Below, piece by piece: positions 53,408 through 62,915 of a stretch of DNA of 64,000 nt (positions are counted from its first letter, which is position 1; each line of letters opens with the position of its first letter). The notes below the pieces were generated by a model, which was not told where the DNA came from, did not search any database, and worked only from the letters and a program-made list of their open reading frames with translations. A program made the translations under genes and the position numbers. This DNA is from Flaccisagitta enflata. Its lineage: Eukaryota > Chaetognatha > Sagittoidea > Aphragmophora. The DNA lies in assembly GCA_965153355.1 (NCBI GenBank), contig OZ231126.1, positions 7,502,001 to 7,566,000 on the forward strand. Reading direction: 5' to 3'.

Positions 53408-56400
53408 ACGCGGCCACCCCCTCCTCTTCATCATCATCAAAAAATGATTTATTATTCGTTCACGACGTCACTACGCGCCAGAAATGGTTAATAGATGGGG
53501 GCGCTGTCCTATCCATCGTCCCTCCCACATACGCTCAACGTTTAAATGGCCATTCAAATATGCAGCTGCAGGCTGCAAACGGCTCGAGGATCAAGTGCTT
53601 TGGAGTTAGGCAGATGCCAATACACCTGCCAGGGCGAAAATTCTCTTTTCCAGTGACGATTGCAGACGTCAAACAGCCAATCCTAGGGGCTGATTTTTTG
53701 GCTAAAAATTACTTGGCCCCAAACCATAGGGATGGTACCCTAATCGACCTCAAAGACATGTCGACTATCAAAGTGGATTTTGAAGATAAGGCTGAGCCTA
53801 TACGCGTGAACCACGTCAGTCAGGCGACAAACCCTTACTACAAGCTCCTGGATGGAAAATTCCCGGACCTTTCCAATCCCACTTTCAAGGTCAAAGACGT
53901 CGACCACGGGGTTTATCATTATATACCCACAGAAGGCCCCCCAGTGCAAGCAAGGGCCCGTAAACTGGACCCAGAAAAGTTAGCTGTGGCCAAGGCTGAA
54001 CTGGATAAGTTGGTTGAATTGGGAGTTTGCGAGAGGGGCAAATCAGATTGGTCCTCACCCCTACTCGTCACAACAAAGCCTTGTAATTCGCCCTGCACTT
54101 GCGAACAAGAAAAACCTTGTGGCGGATGGCGGGTCTGTGGAGACTATCGAAGGCTCAATGACCTTACCACAGACGACCGCTACCCTGTAAGAAACTTACA
54201 AGATTTCAACGCTGATCTTAGAGGCAAAACAATTTTTAGCAAAGTGGATTTGTTAAAAGGGTATCATCAAATCCCTGTATACCCTGATCATGTGAAAAAA
54301 ACTGCCGTCATAACGCCATTTGGCCTCTACCTCTTTCCACGCTGCCCCTTTGGCCTTAAAAATGCTGGCCAGGATTTCCAGCGACTCATGGACAAGATCC
54401 TCGGCGACATACCTCACACTTTCGTCTATTTGGACGATATTTTAATTGCCTCATCATCACCAGCTGAGCACCTCGAGGACCTCACGCGCGTCTTCACCAT
54501 CCTGGAAGAGAATGGTCTTGTCGTAAATCGCAAGAAGTGCATTCTTGGTGAAAGTTCCATCGAGTTTTTAGGCCACCTTTGCGACGCCCACGGCATCAAG
54601 CCATTGCCATGTAAAGTAGAGGCCATCAAAAAAGTTCAGCCACCAACAACAATTAAAGAATTGCAGCGTTTCTTGGGCATGATTAATTATTATCGCCGTT
54701 TTATAAAATCTGCCGCCCACCACCTCTACCACCTCTTCGACGCCCTCGGCTCCAAGCCAAAGCGCCTTCTATGGTCAACAGAGATGCAGGCCTCATTCGA
54801 GGCCATCAAGAACGCCCTCGCGAATGCAACAATGTTACACCATCCGGACTCGTCTCTTCCACTGGCTCTTACTACAGATGCCTCAGATGTAGCCATTGGA
54901 GCTGTTCTGGAGCAAAGAGGCCCCAACGGATGGGAACCTCTGGCGTTCTTTTCCAAAAAATTGTCGGATTCTCAGCAGAAATGGTGCCCCTACGACCGTG
55001 AACTGCATGCTGTGCACAAGGCAGTCCGCCATTTTAAGTACATGGTCGAGGGAAGAGCCTTCACGATCTATACAGATCACCAGAGTTTGGTGCCTTCGAT
55101 GTCAAAGAAGACTGAGGCCCAAACAGCTCGCCAAGCCAATCAACTTTCCGAAATTAGCGAGTATTCTACTGACATACGCTATTTAGAGGGCAAGAGTAAC
55201 GTTGTGGCTGACGCCCTCTCGAGGCCTAATGGTAAGCAAGAACCTCCTACAGTCAGCAACATCTCGCCAACTTATTCCTCCATGCCCCAACATGTTTTCT
55301 GTCAAGACATCAACCGCATGAGAGACGAAGGAATTCTGGGAATTCATCAAGTTGGTTATGAAGAAGAGGAAGATGATGAACCTGAAGTCGAAGAGTATAG
55401 ACCAGAGGAAGATGAAGAGATCGAGGAAGAATGGGAAACAGAGGCAAACTCTGACTTCTTTGACGAAATGGAAGTGAGGTACAATAAGCTCAAAGCTTGT
55501 TCTCGTCAACCAACACCCTCAGGGGCTCTCACTCCGTCTCCTTCTTCCAACACTGCTTCCTCTGCAACTTCGTCGTCAACACCCTCAGTGGCTCTCACTC
55601 CGCCTTCTTCTTCCAACACTGCTCCCTCTGCAACTCCGTCATCAACACCCTCAGTGGCTCTCCCTCCGTCGCCTTCTTCTAACTCAGCTTTCTCTGCAAC
55701 CTCGTCAACTCCAGCAAAAAGCAACCCGGCTAAGCAGGTCTCATTTGCACCAATCATCTCGTCAGTCTCTCGACCTCCAGAGTCTCCTTCAATGAACAAC
55801 GACGAGTGGCTTCAACATCTTGAAAGAATCTGCAGCCAGGGACAACCACCTCAGCCTTCACCTCCACCAACGCAGCAACAGTCCTCTCCTCCAATCCCTA
55901 AAGGTTATAAACCAGTTCCAGAGGAAAAGATTGAGGATCTTCAACTGCTGGTCAATTCAGTCAGCCACTTTGCCATCGATTTGGAAGACATGGCGCGCCA
56001 ACAGGCTTTAGACCCAGAGCTGAGAACGCTGAGAAGAGACGCAAGAACTGGACTCAGTTTCAGAAAGGTTAAGGTTGGGGCAACATACTTGTTTGTGGAC
56101 GTTTCGAATGGCCCTGCCCGCCCCTTCGTGCCACTGTCTTATCGCCGAAGGATATTTAATGTTATCCACAATTTGGGGCATCCAGGAGTCGAAAGGACTC
56201 GCCAAACCATAACTGACAAATTCGTTTGGCCTAATATTAGGCAGGACGTGTGCAAGTGGGCACGAGAGTGTGTGGCCTGCCAACAGGCCAAAATTCAACG
56301 CCATGTGGTACCACCCATAGCAGAATTCTCCGTCCCACCAAAACGCTTTCAACATATCCACCTGGATTTGGTGTCCATGCCTCCATCCAATGGCTTTGAC

Positions 56401-57269
56401 CACTTGTTAACTATTGTGGACCGCTTCTCAAGGTGGCCAGCAGCCATACCCATCGCCAACATCAGCGCTGAGACGGTCATAGATGCATTGACACATGGAT
56501 GGATTGCAAACTACGGCGTCCCTGAAGTGATAACTACGGACCGAGGCAGCCAATTTTCAGCTCAAATTTTCACCCAGCTTCTCGAAAATTGGGGCATTCG
56601 CCACATCGCCACAACAGCTTATCATCCGGAATCAAACGGAATGGTGGAGCGCCTACATCGTCGCCTCAAGGAGAGCCTAATTGCTTTGGGCAGGGGAGAA
56701 AGGCTTCTTTGGTTTTGGAAACTGCCCATGTCATTACTGGCGCTAAGGACAACAATGAAGCCTGACTTAGGTTCCTCCCCAGCTGAACTTGTGTATGGAG
56801 AAGGCCTCACTGTGCCTGGCCAACTGATTGGGCCACCAAACCTTTCGGATGAAGAGCTTCTTCAGCAACAGCGAGCGACTCGAAACAACCTAAGGGTTGA
56901 AGTAGAACGTCTGCAGCCAACTGCAACATCAGCCCATCGTGCTCCTAGGGTTAACATACCGGACGAACTCGCCACTGCAACACACGTGTTAGTAAGAAAA
57001 GGTTTGCAGCAATCGCTTACAGCACCGTATGAAGGCCCTTTCGAGGTAGTCTCCAGACATGCGAATGGTTTCCGCCTACGCTTCCCAGGCAGGGGCACGG
57101 ACATAGTCGCCCTGTCAAGACTAAAGCCAGCAATCATCGCACCGGAAGAAGAACGTGATGAGGAGGATCATAATGATGTCACACCGCCATCTCCACCTCC
57201 TCCAGGTCGCCCTCCTGGTGTAAGAACGCGTCTTCCGGCTCCAACTTCCCGTCAGACACGCAGCTCGAC

Positions 57270-57313
<44 letters not shown>

Positions 57314-57825
57314 TCCGTCAGCAACAGCAGCAACAGCAGCAACAACAGTCGTCGACTCATGAGCCCAACAGCAGCTCGGGTGACTCGCAGATCCCGTGCT
57401 CTTCTCGCAGCGTTCCTGGAGAGCCCATTCCGGACTCACCACCTCCTCCTCCTCCTCCTTGTCGTCGTCAACGTCAGCGTCAACGTGACCCATCGCCGGA
57501 GCAACTGACAGACCCGACAGGCAGAGTCGAGTACCAGGACGATCCCAACCTCGCTCCATGCCCAACTCCTCAACAGGAACAGGCCTTAGCAGAGGCTTTT
57601 CCACATCAACCGGACCCGCTCAATCGTGATCCAAGAGACTTGGACCAGCCCTTGGTCCCTCCTACGCCATCCAACTCTACTGCCAACGATGGTAACGCTC
57701 AAGGGGGCGTCAACAGGAAGAAAAAGACACTCTCATTTTCAAATCCAAAGAAGGGCCACTTCTCGTACCGTAGGCCCCGTCCTGACATAAACTTCCTTCG
57801 CCAAGTCATGAACGAGCTCAATTAA
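53338..57825 (+). CDS. pol: Element E Pol polyprotein (PR-RT-RH-IN)
   Basis: 1495 codons with the same domain order and catalytic residues as D (Asp-Gly-Gly protease, YLDD reverse transcriptase, RNase H, HHCC and DD35E integrase, Gln-rich tail, terminal FSNPKKGHFSYRRPRPD). The one amino-acid difference I found is in the acidic stretch after integrase. Synonymous differences from D are clustered at about 56555-56665, in the integrase core. Entry is by -1 shift at 53377. Confidence 0.95.
53377..53383 (+). promoter_or_regulatory. Element E -1 frameshift site GGGAAAC
   Basis: Same context and register as in D (TCG GGA AAC GGC). Confidence 0.82.
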
Positions 57826-58070
57826 TGTAGGTCACATTTTTACATTACTCTTTATTTAACAATTCCGTGGTAATAGCGTCATCTATCTTCCTTCTCGAGT
57901 GACAGTACAGTTGCTCTTTTGTTCTCTGATTAGTAGCGTCATCTATCTCATTTTTCTTTGTAGTAGCGTCATGTTACTTTCACTGAGTGACAGTACAGTC
58001 CCTCAACTTCGTCGAGTGGTCAGGGCACTATAAACCTGGTAGGCCTTATATTTTACTTGCGTAGTATCGC

Positions 58071-58172
58071 AGAGGACGCAACCTCTATAAAAAAAGAATA
58101 CTAACCGTCATATCATGTTCACTCACGTCTTTTGTTTAGATTGTTTCCGTTCGCAACCCCGTACACAATCTA
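58071..58172 (+). other. Element E 3' UTR hairpins
   Basis: AGAGG-ACGCAA-CCTCT at 58071-58086. TAGATTGT (58137-58144) pairs with ACAATCTA (58165-58172). The loop differs from D (TTTCCGTTCGCAACC versus TCCCGTTCGTAACC) while the stem is unchanged. Confidence 0.6.
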
Positions 58173-58179
58173 GGGGGCG
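58170..58179 (+). other. Element E polypurine tract
   Basis: CTAGGGGGCG directly before the LTR. Confidence 0.8.
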
Positions 58180-59487
58180 TGTGGCCATTGGCCTAAGTAT
58201 GGTCTCTTAAACTCATTTGCATATAGTCGTCATGTTATGTCTCATCATGTCACTCGCCTCATATCCTTTCCAATGATGTAACTCTCATGTCTATGGTGTC
58301 AGCGGTTCATGAGTTATGGCCCATCAATGGTTGACATCTCATTTACATATTGTGGCATCGTTACATTTCGTTATTAATAATTTCACTCGGTCTGATTCTG
58401 AATTTGATGTCTGTTTTTGTCTATCTGCTTCCTGTCAAAAGATAGCAGACCGATGGGGAAATGTTTTCAGCCTATGAGCGGCCAGTCCCTTGGGGGTGGG
58501 CCTCATTGGATATGCCTTGCATATTGTGGCGACGTTAATGAGCTTAGAGATGGCTTTACTCCTCTCATTAACTCCTTACAGCTTACTACAAAATATAGGG
58601 CCCAGGCACAAGCCCTATACATATTTACCTTCCTGATGGCCGATCCAGTCTATGTTTATAGAGCTGATAAGCTCTGCAGGCACCTGGATTCGATCCCTGG
58701 ACCTTTGGATCCAGAGCTCTCTCCCTTACCAATGTCGCCACGGCGGCTGCATGGATAGAGCCGCCAAAGCTTAGGGTGGTTCTCCCTTTCTCTGTTTTCC
58801 TTTGTTTCTCCTCCCTGTTTCTTCTAAGTTTTCCTCATTACATACTGTGCCCATAGTTGTGCTTATGCTATCGCCATGAAATTTTATGTGTATGTAGTAT
58901 GATGTTAGAGAAAAGGTTTGGCGTCTCTTGTTTCATGATTTTATGGACAGGCTTAGTGCCCCTGCCCTTTAACTTCTTTTAGAATTATCTCTATCTCTCA
59001 CTTTTGCTTAATTAAGTATTCAAGCCTTTTGTTTGCTTGTCTTTTGATAGAAGGATTTGCCTTCTCTTATTTTGGGTTCAATTGATCATTTGTCATCAGG
59101 TCATGTGATGTCCCCTCGTCCCCTCCTGGTCACATGACCCTCCCAAAATGGCTGCCGCCATGGCAGGCAGCATGGCCAGACTGTTTAGCTGTGGGAAATA
59201 ATTCTATCATTCTGGTTCTTGTTTTTTAGTCTGGATAGACTATAGTCTTCGCTCCTGTTTTTATTTTATTGCTTGAATAAATAACTTTGTATCTGAATAA
59301 GACTTTGTGCTATTATTAAAAGGGCTAGCAGCCCTCTAACTCTGCGAGTACCCCTGTGGGGTACCTATGGACTTGTGGCTACGCCACTGACCCTGTCCAT
59401 AGTCTTATGGATTGCCAAAAGACTCAAAGGCATTAATATCGCAATGGTAGACTTTGGAGTCATCTACCACTTTTGGGAATCGCTACA
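58180..59487 (+). repeat. Element E 3' LTR (1308 bp), chimeric start
   Basis: The first 22 bp match the 5' LTR. About 58202-58300 is a diverged patch resembling the element A LTR (ATGTCTCATCATGTCA). The rest again matches the D/E type. It ends GCTACA followed by GGGTTAGGG. Confidence 0.92.
58683..58748 (-). other. tRNA-like segment in element E 3' LTR
   Basis: Minus-strand A-box-like and B-box-like words as in the D 3' LTR. Confidence 0.45.
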
Positions 59488-59688
59488 GGGTTAGGGTTAG
59501 GGTTAGGGTTAGGGTTAGGGTTAGGGTTAGGGTTAGGGTTAGGGTTAGGGTTAGGGTTAGGGTTAGGGTTAGGGTTAGGGTTAGGGTTAGGGTTAGGGTT
59601 AGGAGGGTTAGGGTTAGGGTTAGGGGGTTAGGGTTAGGGTTAGGGTTAGGGTTAGGGTTAGGGTTAGGGTTAGGGTTAGGGTTAGGGT
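59488..59688 (+). repeat. Telomeric tract T5 (TTAGGG)n, nearly perfect
   Basis: About 33 TTAGGG units with only two small irregularities (AGGAGGG near 59602 and GGGGG near 59626). It starts GGGTTAGGG after element E and ends ...TTAGGGT at element F. Confidence 0.97.
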
Positions 59689-61069
59689 TGTAGCTCTCAT
59701 GCGTCTCCTGCCTTTATTCCTGCCCAGTAGCCTTATGATAGCTGTTTACTTATATGTCCTTTAATCTCATTTGCATATTGAGGTAGCTTTTGTGTTTATT
59801 GTTTCCGTCTCGTCATGGGCTTTCACATGGTGTAAGTATCATCACCATAGGTTATGTGGTTCATGAGTTATGGCACTTTTTCTATTGTGCCTCATTTGCA
59901 TATTGCTGTCGTATGTTTTATTATTTAGCAAAATAAATTGTACACCCGTACGTATAGTAGAAATTGGATATCTGTTACGGTTGCTTAGATATGGGCATTT
60001 TTGTATTTCACCATGCTTTCCTATGGGGCGGCTTGTCCAATGGTGGTGAGCCTCATCGGATATCACCGCATATTGTGGCGACCTTAATGAGGCCTCAGAT
60101 GTCTTGCTGGGAGCCTCATTCATCCTATTTCTCTCATTTTAAAATAAAGGGTTCAGTATTAACCCCTTTACATATGTCCCTTCCAGGCGGTAGTTCCGGT
60201 CTGTTTTTATAGTGGTGATCACCCACTGCAACTGCCTGGATTTGAACCCTGGACCTTTGGATCCGAGGTCAAGTCCCTTACCCATGTCGCCACGGCGGCT
60301 GCATGGACTTACCTCCCAAAGCTTAGGGTGGTTTCTCCTTTGCCCTTACCTTTAAGCTCACTGCTTAGGATTTTCCTAAGTCCGGTCTGTTTTATAGTGA
60401 GCACCTACTTGTAGTTATGCTAGAGCTATAAAACTTTACACACTGATAGAGTTATTGATAAGAAAATGTTTGGCGTTTTTAGATTTCTCATTTTTGGTCA
60501 GGCTCACTGGCCCTGCCCTTTTTCGTTTGTGTTGGATTATCTCTATCTCTCAATTTTGCTTAATTTATGCAAAGAGGCCAATTGTTTTCTCCCCTTAGCT
60601 TTGTCCTCTCGTTTTAGGATTGACCTGTTCTTTTGTCACCAAGGTCACATGTGTCACAGGTTCCTCCCCTTGGTCTCTTCCTCTTCAAAGATGGCTGCCG
60701 CCATGGCACCAGCTTTTACTCAGACTGTTAACCTTTGAAATCGTTTCCTTTCAGTCTGGTTCTTCGATTTTAGGCTCAAGCCTATGTTTTGTGCTCCTGT
60801 TTTTATTGATGTTTTAATAAAAGGCTAAGGCCTTGTGATCAAACTTGTGTGCATTATTGCATGGGTGATAACCCCAGCATAATAAGTACCCTAAGGGTAC
60901 CCATGGACTTGAGGCCCCTGCCTCTGACCCTGTCCATGGACTGCAGACTATGATATAAGGCTAAAGCCTTAATAACTTGTTACTGTGGCATTTGCCTATC
61001 AATGTGATAACTGTAAAGACATTATTAAGACTTGTATGGAGTCCAAGTCGGTCGGATGTCACAGCTACA
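59689..61069 (+). repeat. Element F 5' LTR (1381 bp)
   Basis: Starts TGTAGC and ends GCTACA, a perfect 6-bp terminal inverted repeat. It has ATTTGCATAT near 59769 and 59890, AAGATGGCTGCCGCCATGG near 60688, AATAAAAGG near 60825 and a GTACCCTAAGGGTAC hairpin at 60886-60900. Confidence 0.9.
60234..60297 (-). other. tRNA-like segment in element F LTR
   Basis: The best-preserved copy. The minus strand has GTGGCGACATGGGTAAGG (A-box region) and GGTTCAAATCC, a full match to the B-box consensus GGTTCRANNCC, at tRNA-like spacing. Confidence 0.55.
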
Positions 61070-61072
61070 AAT

Positions 61073-61090
61073 TGGTGAGCCCGACTTAAG
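61073..61090 (+). other. Element F primer-binding site
   Basis: TGGTGAGCCCGACTTAAG begins 3 nt after the LTR. It is one mismatch from TGGTGACCCCGAC over 13 nt. Confidence 0.75.
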
Positions 61091-62915
61091 AACTCACCCT
61101 ACCAACCTTCTACCGGAAGTGGCGCCAAAATCACGGGACAACGACGTCGACAACCTGCTGCAGCAGCATCATTTTCACTGCCACAACTTGTGTACAGACA
61201 GAGACAACATTGCCTTTGTGTTTTCATCACCACCTCGTCGACATCGTCTCCAGCATCTCGTTTCCGTGGTTAACAGCACGTGGTCACGCCAACAACGTCG
61301 TCCACGCCATCAGCATCGCCTCCAAAGCTTCCAATTCGAGTCAACACAGTCGCCAACAACCCAAGAGGAGTCCCTCGTCTTGGCCTCTTAGAGGGGCCGA
61401 CTTGGGCGACCATTGGACCCGCCAGGCGCCGTGGAGATCGGCCAGAAAGGGGGTCTGGTGCAGGAGCACCTACCCTACCCATAGGGTGAGCCAGACAGAG
61501 AGTGTAGTAATCAATAACTATCACTTTCCATCCCCCCTGACCGACTCGACAGACAACAGATTCAGTTGTTTCTTTGTTATTCATGCTTTTGCTTCCCATC
61601 ATTTTCCCGCATGTACCCACGTCCTGACGCCCTTCAACGCTGCCATTCGACTCGGGGACACCTGGTACGAGTCAGTCACGTCCACGACTTCACTCTCGAC
61701 CTCTCACGACGTCCACAGACGCCCAACACCCCGTGGTCGACTTCAGTTTGAATCTGCAACAACAGGCGGCCAAAGGTTCGACAGGACGCCACAACAACAA
61801 CGTCTCACGGCCAAACGGTTGGCAGCACGATCAACCAACGCAGCAGTCACGTCAACGGGATCCCCGGGCACGTCACTGCACCGTCCATTCGTCGCTGCAC
61901 GCGCCCAACAGCTCGTCAACAGCATCCGCATCGGGTACGCGACGAACCGCCGCCGTCATTAACTTTAACAACGTCTCACAGCCAAACGGTGGACAGCACG
62001 ATCAACCAACGCGGGTAACACGTAGTCCTCAACCTCGGGTACACGACCATATCCAACAATCACCCCTCACGACCTCCAACGGGCCGTCAACTGCTTCCTT
62101 CTCGGCGACGTCGACGAACCTCCGCCGCCGCGTTTTCAAACGTTCACCAACGCCAAAGTACGACCCTCAGCATCGTGAAACTTTTATGGAAGGTACTTCT
62201 GATAGTGTTCTACAACATTCAATCTCGATAGCAGCTATTTTTAATCGTCAAGCAGCTTTACTAGTCGACGAAAGATCGTCCTCGACGAACCGCCGCCGAC
62301 GCCATCTTGTAATCGTTCTCGAATCGCCAAATCTTGCTCTATCGACTTCAGCTCGGAGTTAGTAGTCCCTCACATCGTGCTTTACCTTCCCAACAACCGG
62401 CATCACTTAATTCCTTCGCCAAGTGGCTCGTCCGCGCATCCGAATCACACTAAACCGCGACCGTCGATTACTACTACTTTAACATCGAATTGACGGCGTC
62501 TCGCGCATCTAACGACCACCATCTCCGGGAATCAGCATCAGCAAAGTCTAAATTACCTTCCCAACGATCGACAGCACTCAGCTCCTCCGCCAAGCAGCCC
62601 GTCGAGGTCCTCAAACAGCATCTCTACGCGACCGAAGCTTATTTCAACTTTAACATCAACTTGACGATCTACTGCTCATTCTACAGTCGCCAATCGACTT
62701 CAGCAGCCCCCAAGGACTTCAGTCCACGCATTCCAACCCTCGTCATCGCGTCAATTCGCTCTCCAGTCTCCCGTTGACGTCGTCTAACTTCATTACTGCA
62801 ACATAACTCAACAGCAAATTCACTCAAATGAGTTCCTCTCAAAAAAGTTGTGTGTAGCCAAAATACACATGTTTCTCAGCTTTCTCTCGTCACTCAGCAG
62901 CAATTATACTCACAG
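61091..62915 (+). other. Element F 5' leader
   Basis: About 1.8 kb of CGACG-rich sequence. A frame at 61733-62362 (209 codons, GTG first) resembles in parts the 194-codon frame in the element B leader, but without an ATG. Coding status is unproven. Confidence 0.5.

Larger units (their letters stand above)
49422..59487 (+). mobile_element. Element E: complete Ty3-type LTR retrotransposon, near copy of D
   Basis: 10066 bp, LTRs of 1308 bp each, intact gag and pol. Both ends are clean: left flank ...TTAGGGT, right flank GGGTTAGGG, giving an apparent GGGT duplication. Gag is identical to D and Pol differs by one residue (His for Asn in the tail after DEED). The first 900 bp of leader, a patch in integrase (about 56555-56665) and the 3' UTR are more diverged, so the copy is mosaic relative to D. 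Confidence 0.95.

Noticed and set aside
39148-59487. D and E as one assembly duplication of a single element
   Set aside because: They differ in leader, integrase patch, 3' UTR, 3' LTR start and right-hand junction, so they are two real loci unless the assembly mixed haplotypes. I keep haplotype mixing as a caveat.
60234-60297. Functional tRNA gene
   Set aside because: The anticodon stem and acceptor pairing are poor. Only the internal promoter boxes are well kept, so I call it tRNA-like only.
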